Assembly: GCA_965370415.1 (NCBI GenBank)
Contig: CBDUTJ010000009.1
Span: 25,168 to 89,167, forward strand
DNA: 64,000 bases
Origin: JACNIV01 sp965370415
GTDB taxonomy: Bacteria > Cloacimonadota > Cloacimonadia > Cloacimonadales > TCS61
Direction: 5' to 3'
Position numbers and translations under genes: made by a program. The first letter of the stretch is position 1, and each line of letters begins with the position of its first letter. The notes under the pieces were generated by a model. It saw nothing but the letters and a program-made list of their open reading frames with translations. It was not told where the DNA came from and made no database searches. Positions 44,799 to 52,391 of this stretch are shown piece after piece.

Positions 44799-44873
44799 GG
44801 TGGGCCCAAGAGGAATCGAACCTCTGACCGTCCGGTTATGAGCCGGAAGCTCTACCAACTGAGCTATAGGCCC
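44799..44873 (-). tRNA. tRNA with CAT anticodon (Ile2 or elongator Met)
   Basis: Minus-strand cloverleaf of 75 bases with encoded CCA. Acceptor GGGCCTA pairs with TGGGCCC allowing one G-T pair; D-arm TAGCTCAGTTGG; anticodon stem CCGG around CTCATAA; T-loop TTCGATT. A CAT anticodon can be elongator Met or, if modified to lysidine, Ile(AUA). The GGCTCATAACC pattern favours Ile2 slightly. It is not an initiator, because the stem lacks the run of three G-C pairs. A damaged copy lies 28 bases upstream in the same direction. Confidence 0.93.
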
Positions 44874-44901
44874 TGAAAACTTTCTTCACTTTATATATTT
44901 A

Positions 44902-44976
44902 CAGAGTTTCAATCGAACCTCTGTCCGGCAGCTGCCGGATATGAGCCGGAAGCTCTACCAACTGAGCTATAGGCCC
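44902..44976 (-). pseudogene. Broken copy of the CAT tRNA with an inserted palindrome
   Basis: The first 37 bases are identical to the intact tRNA at 44799-44873. Then ten bases (ACCGGACGGT) are replaced by TCCGGCAGCTGCCGGA, after which 13 bases match again (CAGAGGTTCGATT). The 3' acceptor strand and CCA are absent, so it cannot be charged. It has its own upstream TTGACA (minus strand 45026-45021) and would be transcribed ahead of the intact tRNA. Confidence 0.85.
44924..44939. repeat. 16-base palindrome, copy 5, in broken CAT tRNA
   Basis: TCCGGC-AGCT-GCCGGA, identical in all 16 bases to the copy at 20167-20182, almost 25 kb away. Confidence 0.92.
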
Positions 44977-45052
44977 CAAAAATCAAATTCGATTTGTAAA
45001 AACTATTTATGCACTTCTGCTGTCAAGAATTTCCTGACAATCTATCGTGAAT

Positions 45053-46795
45053 TTATTTTACGTTAAAGTTCTCTATAAATTTCATCAGAACACTGCTTCG
45101 AGTAGGATGACGTAATTTGCGCAATGCTTTATCTTCTATCTGGCGGATACGTTCACGGGTAACGCTGAAGATATTACCTACTTCTTCCAAAGTTCGGTGG
45201 TAGCCGTCGTCTATACCGAAACGCAGACGGATGACTCTTTCCTCACGAGGTGTAAGAGTCTGTAAAATTTCATCAACTTGTTTTTTCAGTAAAGTCCGCT
45301 CAGCCATTCTTTCAGGTGAAATTGTTCCCTTATCTTCAATGAAGTCTCCCAGCAGGCTGTCTTCATCTTCATGTCCGATAGGTTTATCCAGTGATACGGG
45401 CTCTTTGGTTATTGCCAGAATACTTTTGATCTTTTCTACTGGAATATCCAGTTTTACTGCAATTTCTTCAGGATATGGCTCGCGACCAAGTTCCTGCAAG
45501 AGTTTACGACTGGCTCGTTTTACTTTGTTAATGGATTCGATCATATGCACCGGGATGCGGATAGTTCTTGCCTGATCGGCAATAGCTCGTGTGATAGCCT
45601 GGCGAATCCACCAGGTGGCATAAGTGCTGAATTTGAATCCTTTGCGATAGTCATATTTTTCAACAGCCCGCATCAATCCCGTGTTTCCCTCTTGTATCAG
45701 ATCCAGAAAATCCAGACCACGATTGTTGTAGCGTTTGGCAATGCTCACCACTAATCGCACATTCGCTTCTATCATTTCGTTTTTGGAACGTTCCTTCATT
45801 TTCTCACCGCGTTCCACTTCTATCAGCAGATCTACCATTTCAGTGGCGGTCATACGGGTTTCCAGTTCTACTCTGCGGATCTTACGACGAGCATTTTTTA
45901 TCTTACGCAATGTTTCGATGAACACATTCGGTTCGATGTTGGTTTCTTCATGAACAATTTTGTAGTCTTCTTGAGATTTATTAGCTTTCCTGCCATAAGT
46001 ACAGATCTCGTCGATGGAATATTTCCTGATCTTGGAAAGATGTTTGATGCTTTTTTGGCTGTCTTTTATCCTGTCTACTAAACTACGGATACGGTAAACC
46101 ATACGCTTAAGCATTTTTTCGTTGTATGTCAGGCGGTCGAAAATCGCCATTATCTTCTGGCGTTTTTTCTCGATAACTTCATGGTCTACCAGGTGTCCGT
46201 ATTCATCAGTGTCGCTATCATCCAGCATTTCACCTAATTCTTCAAAAATAGCTCCAGACTCTTTTATCACTTGTTCAAATTCATTTATCAGGGTGGATTC
46301 CTGAGATTTATCCATCCATGTTCCGTACTCAATTTTGAAAATATGATCTATTTTAACTCTTTTTTCACGGTAGCGATGCAGGAAGTTTTCCATCTCACGC
46401 AGGGTACTACCGCTTATGAAAACAAATTTATTAATATACTTTTGACCGCTTTCGATCTTCTTTGCTATTCTTATCTCACCTTCACGGTCTAGAAGCGGCA
46501 CTCTTCCCATTTCGCCCAGATACATCCTTACTGGATCATCATAATAACGTCTATTCTGGAATTTCTTAGTAGTTTTCGTTTTTTTAACAGAGACTTTTTT
46601 CTTAGTTACTTTTTTCTGAGTTTCATCGATAAGTTCTATACCATTTTCTACCAGTTTCGAAATGATTTCTTCTATCTTATCCAGGAAGATCGGGCTGTTT
46701 GGCAGTACTTCATTTATCTGTTTGAAAGTTAGCAGGTTATCATTTTTTTGTCCGATATCCACAAGTTTTTTAATACATTCATTATAACTAAGCAT
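45053..46795 (-). CDS. rpoD: Primary sigma factor (sigma-70)
   Basis: RpoD directs RNA polymerase to housekeeping promoters. The 580-residue protein has an N-terminal region 1.1, region 1.2 'DPVRMYLGEMGRVPLLDRE', a long non-conserved spacer, region 2 'ANVRLVVSIAKRYNNRGL' to 'GFKFSTYATWWIRQAITRAI', region 3 and region 4.2 'TLEEVGNIFSVTRERIRQIE', followed by 'KALRKLRHP'. Region 4.2 should read TTGACA-like -35 boxes, which are plentiful in this window. It is the last gene of the minus-strand rpsU-dnaG-rpoD operon, nine bases after dnaG, with AGGAGAG before the ATG. No clear terminator follows. Confidence 0.97.
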   Translation of the reverse strand: MLSYNECIKKLVDIGQKNDNLLTFKQINEVLPNSPIFLDKIEEIISKLVENGIELIDETQKKVTKKKVSVKKTKTTKKFQNRRYYDDPVRMYLGEMGRVPLLDREGEIRIAKKIESGQKYINKFVFISGSTLREMENFLHRYREKRVKIDHIFKIEYGTWMDKSQESTLINEFEQVIKESGAIFEELGEMLDDSDTDEYGHLVDHEVIEKKRQKIMAIFDRLTYNEKMLKRMVYRIRSLVDRIKDSQKSIKHLSKIRKYSIDEICTYGRKANKSQEDYKIVHEETNIEPNVFIETLRKIKNARRKIRRVELETRMTATEMVDLLIEVERGEKMKERSKNEMIEANVRLVVSIAKRYNNRGLDFLDLIQEGNTGLMRAVEKYDYRKGFKFSTYATWWIRQAITRAIADQARTIRIPVHMIESINKVKRASRKLLQELGREPYPEEIAVKLDIPVEKIKSILAITKEPVSLDKPIGHEDEDSLLGDFIEDKGTISPERMAERTLLKKQVDEILQTLTPREERVIRLRFGIDDGYHRTLEEVGNIFSVTRERIRQIEDKALRKLRHPTRSSVLMKFIENFNVK

Positions 46796-46804
46796 CCACT
46801 CTCC

Positions 46805-48502
46805 TTAGTATAGTGTTTTCCGCACGACTTTTTTATTCAGTCCAATAATTTTCTTTTTTAATTCGTTCTTTTTCTGGAAAAGGTCCATATCTTTTGGATT
46901 AGTTAATATCTGGTCATTAATCTGTTTTAATTCTATTTGATATTTTCTTAATTTCAAACCGCTGATAACATCCTCGATCTGAGCTTTGGGCGGATCAGCC
47001 ATAATAAGATCAGCAATTGTATTCTTGATCGCTTCGTCTTCTATTGTTTCCAACAAACTCGGAATCTGCCCCATTTTCTCCAAATGCTCTGCAACTATTT
47101 CATATATTTTTTTGTACTTTTCAGATAAAAAGTAACTCGAATCTATCTCTTGTGCAACTTTTTTATAATACATTGAATCATTAAGTATATTAATAAGCAG
47201 TTCCCGTTCTTCCCCAAATTTTTCCATAGTTTGCATTTGCGGTTCTTTTTCTCTTTTTCTGCGAAGTCTTATTTTAGAAAAAATAGCACTTTCCGATACT
47301 TTAAAAATGGTGGCTATCTCCTGTACAAAAAGTTCCCGGGCTATATCATCTTCCATTTCATTCAGAATCTCTATAAGTTCATTTAGTTTTGCTCTTTTAT
47401 CCATATCCAGAATAGTATCTTCCAGCAGGAATTCCGGTAGTAGTTGAGAATTGTTGATAAGCTCCTGTAGCTTTCCAGTATCATTTTTCAACAGGAAACT
47501 ATCCGGGTCATCTGTTTGTGGAAGGTTTACAATTTTTGCAGTATATCCGTTTTTAATAATATTGGAAGCTGCTCGCACTGCTGCTTTCCTGCCTGCTTTA
47601 TCTCCATCATAAACGAGTAAAAAATTATTCGTAAATCTACTTAATATTTTTATCTGCGAATCTGTAAGGGAAGTTCCCAGAGAAGCCACGGAATTGGTGA
47701 ATCCATTTTCATAAAGCCGCAGGAAATCTGTGTAACCCTCGGCAATGAGAGCCTGATCCCGGCGGGATATATCATGCTTTGTAACAAAAAGCCCATAAAG
47801 TTCATTACCTTTTATATAAATATCTGTGGTAGGGGAATTAACGTATTTTCCACCACCCTGGTTCTCAAGCAGAACCCTCCCACCAAAAGCCAGCACTTTG
47901 CCGGTGGAAGAATGGATCGGGAACATCAATCTGTTTCTGAAAAGATCGTTATTGTTACTGGTAAAAAGTCCGGTGGAAGCTAATATCTGGTCATTGATAT
48001 TGTTTTTCAACAGATAGTTTTTCAATCCACCGTGACTATCCAGCGCATAACCTATCTCAAATTTCTTTATTGTTTCTTCCTTTATTTTACGATTTTGCAG
48101 GTATTCCAGGGCAAATTGCCCATGCTTGAAAAGATTATCTTGGTAATATGCAGATGTAAGCCTGTATATTTTATACACCAGATCACGACGGGATTGTTTT
48201 TCTTTGGAAACCCTGGTAGTTGTGATAGTGATGCCAGCCCTTTGAGCAAGTTTATGCAAAGCTTCAGGGAAAGATATTTTCTCGTAATCCTGAACGAAAG
48301 TAAGAGCATTGCCACCTTTACCACAACCAAAGCATTTGAATATCTGCTTCTTTTCACTCACAACAAATGAAGCTGTTCTTTCCTCGTGGAACGGGCAGCG
48401 TGCTTTATAATTGCTTCCTGCTTTTTTTAGTGGAATGTAGCTGCTAACCACATCCACGATGTTGTTCATTTCCAGGATCCTATCGATATCACTTCGATCC
48501 AT
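46805..48502 (-). CDS. dnaG: DNA primase
   Basis: DnaG makes RNA primers at the replication fork. The 565-residue protein has an N-terminal zinc finger ('CPFHEERTASF' then 'FKCFGCGKGGNALTFV'), the catalytic core ('LMFPIHSSTGKVLAFGGR') with TOPRIM acidic residues in 'LIAEGYTDFL' and 'LLVYDGDKAGRKAA', and a C-terminal helicase-binding region. Two bases separate it from mutS2. The length is a little short of E. coli DnaG but within the bacterial range. Confidence 0.97.
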   Translation of the reverse strand: MDRSDIDRILEMNNIVDVVSSYIPLKKAGSNYKARCPFHEERTASFVVSEKKQIFKCFGCGKGGNALTFVQDYEKISFPEALHKLAQRAGITITTTRVSKEKQSRRDLVYKIYRLTSAYYQDNLFKHGQFALEYLQNRKIKEETIKKFEIGYALDSHGGLKNYLLKNNINDQILASTGLFTSNNNDLFRNRLMFPIHSSTGKVLAFGGRVLLENQGGGKYVNSPTTDIYIKGNELYGLFVTKHDISRRDQALIAEGYTDFLRLYENGFTNSVASLGTSLTDSQIKILSRFTNNFLLVYDGDKAGRKAAVRAASNIIKNGYTAKIVNLPQTDDPDSFLLKNDTGKLQELINNSQLLPEFLLEDTILDMDKRAKLNELIEILNEMEDDIARELFVQEIATIFKVSESAIFSKIRLRRKREKEPQMQTMEKFGEERELLINILNDSMYYKKVAQEIDSSYFLSEKYKKIYEIVAEHLEKMGQIPSLLETIEDEAIKNTIADLIMADPPKAQIEDVISGLKLRKYQIELKQINDQILTNPKDMDLFQKKNELKKKIIGLNKKVVRKTLY

Positions 48503-48504
48503 AT

Positions 48505-50847
48505 CTATCCTTCCAGCTTGACCACTGTTACTCCATCGCCACCGGCCTGAGGTGGAGGAGAATAAAAATCGAGGACTTTTTTATTTTTTTTCAGATACTG
48601 TCTTATCTTACTGCGTAAGGCTCCGGTTCCCTTACCATGCACAATACGAACAAAGGGAAGATCGTTCATTATAGCTTTGTCTATAAAAACTTCTATTTCC
48701 GGCAAAGCTTCTTCAAAACGGTAGCCCAGTAATTTGAGTTCAAATTTAGTTTCCTGGGCAGGAAGAGCAACTTTTTTCGGTTGTGCTGTTTTAGATTTTC
48801 GGGATGTGGTCATGAAGAGTTTATCTTTGGTAGTGGTTAAGAAAATACCGTTCATATCAACTTTGATATTATTTTCAGATATCTCAATGATCTCACCTTC
48901 CATTTCTACATCTTTCATCCATACAGTTTGTCCTGTTTTTGGTGCTTTCAGAGGAATTCTTTTTTCTTCGAGAAATTCATTTTCCGTCCTGGCAAGATCC
49001 AGGTTCATTTTTGTTATTTTCTTAAAGGAATTTTCCAGTAGCGTCTTGCGGTTTTCTTTATCTGCTTTTTTTATATTATCAATTTCTTTATTCAATTCTT
49101 TCTGTAATGATGTAAGGAAGTCTCGAGCTTCCCTGATTGAACGTTTTTTAATCTCTTTAGTTTCATTTTCCAGGTGTGATATCTTTTGCTGATGTTCTTC
49201 GATTTTTCTGTTGAGAAGGGCAGTTTTGAGTTCAAACTGGTAATTCTGGCGAGAAAGTTCCAGTTTTTCTTCGGTCATTTTTTTTAATAAATCCGTTAGT
49301 TCCACATTCTGATTGCCAGTGAGTTCTTTGGCACGCTGGATAAGAGTTTCTTCCAAACCAAGCCGGGAAGCAACTTCGATAGCAAAACTATTTCCTGGCA
49401 GACCAAGCTTGAACTGGTAGGTGGGAATATGTTTTTCAGGATCAAATTGCATGGCAGCATTCACACAGTTATGATGCTGTTCTGCAAAAACCTTTAATGC
49501 TGTGTAGTGTGTGGTTATAACTCCCAATACTTCTTTTTCCGCCAGACGTTCCAAAATAGCCTGAGCCAGGGCAGAACCCTGTTCGGGATCGGTGGCAGCC
49601 CCAATCTCATCGATAAGCACAAGCGTATCTTTATTACCGGTTTTAACCATTCCCTCGATATTCTTGATATGAGAAGAGAAAGTACTGAGCGCATTTTCCA
49701 GTGACTGGTAATCACCAATATCAGCAAAGATCTTACTGAAAATTCCTATGCAACTTGATGCAGCTGCGGGGATAGGTAAACCGGATAATGCCATCAGGGT
49801 GAGCAATCCCACTGTTTTTAAAGTAACTGTTTTACCACCTGTATTGGGTCCGGAAATGAGAAGAAGTTTAAAATCCTTTCCCAGTTCCAGGTTAAAAGGA
49901 ATAACGTCGCTGTAATTTTCGTATGTATAAATAAGCAGAGGATGCCGGGCTGAAATAAGATTAAGATAAGGCTTTTCCTCGATCTGCGGGATTTCTGCCT
50001 GTAAGATATTGGCAAATCGGGCAGCAGCAAAATAATAATCCAGTTCCTGCACGATCTTTGTATTTGCCAGTATCATCTCTTTGGAAGCGAGAATGTTTTC
50101 GGTGTATTCTTTGAATATCCTGAATATTTCCTGCTTTTCTTCATTTGTAGCCAGGTCTAATTCATTATTTAATCCCACTACTTCCTGTGGTTCTAAAAAA
50201 ATAGAAGATTTGCTGGCAGATCTGCCATGCACGATACCATTAATAAAGGAAGTTGCTCCTTCTTTTACCGGAATTACGAATCTGCCGTCTCGCTGGGTTA
50301 CAATTTTATCGTGAAGATAATTACTTGTAGCTAAATCCTCGATCTTTTTATTCAAAGCAGAAATAACATTTTTTCGTAATTGTTTTTTTCTGCGACGGAT
50401 CGATGCAAGTTCCTTGGATGCAGAATCTTTTATCTCACCATCAGCATCGAAGACATAATTAAATCTTTTTTCCAGAAAATCCAGGGAAACAATCTTGCCA
50501 GTTAACTCCAGATAAAGCGGTGAATCTTCTATTTCGTCGGTATTCCTAATTATATTGTTAGCAGCTAAAACATTAAAGAAGATCTTTCTGAATTCTTCAA
50601 AATTGTAGGTTTGATGTTCAAATTCTTGCAGTAGTTTTCTTATATCGGATACATCTTCAAAATTGAAAGATATCTTGTTCTTAAGCAAACCCTGCACTTC
50701 ACCCGATAGAGAAAGTTTGTATTCGATCTGCTTTTTCTCATCCAGCGGCTGCAGGTTGAGTGCCAGTTCTTTGCCCAACGAGGAATGACATTCCTCTGCC
50801 AGGATACTTCTGATCTTGTTATATTCCAGCTGTTCGAAAGGATTCAT
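48505..50847 (-). CDS. mutS2: MutS2 family ATPase with Smr-like C-terminus
   Basis: The 780-residue protein has the MutS-type ATPase ('LLISGPNTGGKTVTLKT' Walker A, 'LVLIDEIGAATDPEQGSAL' Walker B), a long coiled coil (about residues 515-625) and a C-terminal Smr-like domain with 'RIVHGKGTGALR' and 'GGDGVTVVKL'. MutS2 proteins limit recombination and, in Bacillus, act on collided ribosomes. The Smr entry motif, usually E-L-D-L-R/H-G, reads ELKLLG near residue 703, so the acidic residue thought important for nuclease activity is missing. It overlaps cvpA by one base. Confidence 0.95.
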   Translation of the reverse strand: MNPFEQLEYNKIRSILAEECHSSLGKELALNLQPLDEKKQIEYKLSLSGEVQGLLKNKISFNFEDVSDIRKLLQEFEHQTYNFEEFRKIFFNVLAANNIIRNTDEIEDSPLYLELTGKIVSLDFLEKRFNYVFDADGEIKDSASKELASIRRRKKQLRKNVISALNKKIEDLATSNYLHDKIVTQRDGRFVIPVKEGATSFINGIVHGRSASKSSIFLEPQEVVGLNNELDLATNEEKQEIFRIFKEYTENILASKEMILANTKIVQELDYYFAAARFANILQAEIPQIEEKPYLNLISARHPLLIYTYENYSDVIPFNLELGKDFKLLLISGPNTGGKTVTLKTVGLLTLMALSGLPIPAAASSCIGIFSKIFADIGDYQSLENALSTFSSHIKNIEGMVKTGNKDTLVLIDEIGAATDPEQGSALAQAILERLAEKEVLGVITTHYTALKVFAEQHHNCVNAAMQFDPEKHIPTYQFKLGLPGNSFAIEVASRLGLEETLIQRAKELTGNQNVELTDLLKKMTEEKLELSRQNYQFELKTALLNRKIEEHQQKISHLENETKEIKKRSIREARDFLTSLQKELNKEIDNIKKADKENRKTLLENSFKKITKMNLDLARTENEFLEEKRIPLKAPKTGQTVWMKDVEMEGEIIEISENNIKVDMNGIFLTTTKDKLFMTTSRKSKTAQPKKVALPAQETKFELKLLGYRFEEALPEIEVFIDKAIMNDLPFVRIVHGKGTGALRSKIRQYLKKNKKVLDFYSPPPQAGGDGVTVVKLEG

Positions 50848-51407
50848 TAATCAATCATTGCGTCTTTAAATTTCTCGTCGATTTCCTCTTCGATCTTTTT
50901 CATCTTCTCTTGAACTGGTTTTTGCAATTTCTTTATTTCAGGATAACCTGTCTCAATTCTTTCGGTTATTACCCGGATCGTGGTAATAATACGAGAATCC
51001 GAAGTACCTTTGCGTATTGTTGATTCCAGGGGAGAGAGATTCAAAAGAAGGATAATGATAGCAATTATAAGAACACTGTTGAAAAGCCCGAACAAAATTC
51101 CCAAAAACTTATTCAACCAGTTAATACGAAGGAAATCAATTATCATGTGCAAAATTTTAATGACGATCTTAGCAACTATCGTTATGATAAGAGCAATAAG
51201 TATATAAGACAATATCGTTGCCAGTATCTCACCCAATTCAAACTTTGTGATAAGCAAAGCTTTAACCAAATGGCCTGTCTTGGCTATAAAAAAAACAATC
51301 ACTACCAATCCCAGAAGGCCGATAACATTTTTAATAAAACCTTTCCTGAATCCATTGAACATCAGGATTAACAGGAAAACACCTAGAATAATATCAAGAA
51401 CGTTCAT
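50847..51407 (-). CDS. CvpA family membrane protein
   Basis: 186 residues with four hydrophobic segments (about 1-20, 25-45, 60-85, 105-125) and the family opening 'MNVLDIILGVFLLILMFNGFRKGFI', followed by a charged C-terminal tail. CvpA proteins of the inner membrane are linked to colicin V production in E. coli and to envelope stress; their exact role is not settled. It is followed by mutS2, a pairing also common in Firmicutes and FCB bacteria. A terminator hairpin lies upstream (51447-51470), so part of its transcription may come from readthrough or a weak local promoter. Confidence 0.88.
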   Translation of the reverse strand: MNVLDIILGVFLLILMFNGFRKGFIKNVIGLLGLVVIVFFIAKTGHLVKALLITKFELGEILATILSYILIALIITIVAKIVIKILHMIIDFLRINWLNKFLGILFGLFNSVLIIAIIILLLNLSPLESTIRKGTSDSRIITTIRVITERIETGYPEIKKLQKPVQEKMKKIEEEIDEKFKDAMID

Positions 51408-51446
51408 ACTCCATCCTTTGTAATAGGATAATATAGATCAATTCAT

Positions 51447-51470
51447 AAAAAAGGGGAGATAGCTCTCCCC
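51447..51470 (-). terminator. Terminator between yqeY and cvpA
   Basis: GGGGAGA (51453-51459), loop TAGC, TCTCCCC (51464-51470). On the minus strand it is followed by six T residues, so it should stop most rpsU-yqeY transcripts before cvpA, mutS2, dnaG and rpoD. Confidence 0.88.
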
Positions 51471-51505
51471 ACGAAATCTAATGTTCTATTGTTTCAAATT
51501 TAAAT

Positions 51506-51946
51506 TTAACTCTGTAATTTCTTTCTTACAATATCGCTTAATATCTTTCCGTCTGCCCGGTTACCAAGTTTTTCTTTTATGGTTTTCATTACCAGACCCA
51601 TATCTTTCATAGAGGATGCATTCAGTTCGGTGATAGCTTTATCAACTTCCACTTCTATTTCAGCTTCAGACAATTTTTTGGGCAAATAGAAATTAATGAT
51701 CTCGATCTCACGTGTTTCCTTCTCTGCCAATTCGGGACGATTACCCTGCAAATAAAGTTCTATTGCCTGCTGTCTGCTCTTAACCTGACCTGCAAGAACC
51801 GATATGATTTCGTCTTCTTCTAATTCTCTTCCAAGTTCTATCTGCTGATATTGAACAGCAGATTTGAGAGAGCGAAGAATAATTAGGCGATCCTTATCTT
51901 TTTCACGAAGAGCTTGTATAATATCTTCTTCGATCTTTGAGATCAT
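51506..51946 (-). CDS. yqeY: YqeY family protein (GatB/YqeY domain)
   Basis: A 146-residue all-helical protein with the YqeY pattern: 'IEEDIIQALREKDKDRLIILRSLKSAV', 'DEIISVLAGQVKSRQQAIELY', 'ETREIEIINFYLPKKLSEAEIE' and 'KEKLGNRADGKILSDIVRKKL'. The domain resembles the tail of amidotransferase GatB and may bind tRNA; standalone function is unclear. It begins at the base following the rpsU stop, the usual neighbour in many bacteria, and ends before a terminator. Confidence 0.95.
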   Translation of the reverse strand: MISKIEEDIIQALREKDKDRLIILRSLKSAVQYQQIELGRELEEDEIISVLAGQVKSRQQAIELYLQGNRPELAEKETREIEIINFYLPKKLSEAEIEVEVDKAITELNASSMKDMGLVMKTIKEKLGNRADGKILSDIVRKKLQS

Positions 51947-52159
51947 TTAAAAAGTCCTGCCTGTTCGTCTCTGCTTGCGTTGCAGTTTAATTGCTTTTCT
52001 ACGGGCTTCTTTTTCCTTTTTCCTACGAGCAATACTTGGTTTTTCATAATAGTTATTTTTTTTAATATCGGAAAGAAGACCGGCTTTTTCACAGGATTTT
52101 TTGAACCTGCGTAAAGTTATCTGAAAAGCTTCACCTTCTTTGGCTATAACCTTCGGCAC
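51947..52159 (-). CDS. rpsU: Ribosomal protein bS21
   Basis: 70 residues, very basic: 'GEAFQITLRRFKKSCEKAGLL', 'YYEKPSIARRKKEKEARRKA'. bS21 sits at the platform of the 30S subunit and aids mRNA start selection. The start codon is GTG (52159-52157), with a strong AAGGGGGTGA site upstream. TTGACA on the minus strand at 52222-52217 is the likely -35 box of the whole operon. Confidence 0.96.
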   Translation of the reverse strand: MPKVIAKEGEAFQITLRRFKKSCEKAGLLSDIKKNNYYEKPSIARRKKEKEARRKAIKLQRKQRRTGRTF

Positions 52160-52216
52160 TAAAATTCACCCCCTTTATTTAAAGCGATTTTCAAGAATCA
52201 AATATCGACTTTAATT

Positions 52217-52222
52217 GTCAAG
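52217..52222 (-). promoter_or_regulatory. Candidate -35 box for the rpsU operon
   Basis: TTGACA on the minus strand, 58 bases before the rpsU start codon. Seventeen bases further on is GATTCT, a poor match to TATAAT. Confidence 0.4.
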
Positions 52223-52391
52223 TGTGAAATAAAATAGCTATTTAAATTAAAAAATATATCAATTATTTAATATGCTTAATTAATAAAATCATTTTGTTCT
52301 ATGAGAAATTAGAAAAAAAACTTGTTTAAATATCATACATTATAGTTATTGCAACAAAATTAAATGTATTGATTTCTTGGAGGAAATTATA

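Noticed and set aside
44902..44976. Third functional tRNA
   Set aside because: The 5' half is perfect, but the 3' acceptor strand and CCA are absent and a palindrome sits in the variable region.
44080..44976. tRNA remnants taken as attachment-site duplication from an integrated element
   Set aside because: No integrase or phage-like genes lie between or near the copies, and the remnants differ from the intact genes by internal replacements rather than clean att-type ends.
45021..45040. Inverted repeat TGTCAAGAATTTCCTGACA as an rpoD terminator
   Set aside because: The stem has one wobble pair and a 3-base loop, and no T-run follows on the minus strand. It overlaps a -35 box, so an operator is possible but unsupported.
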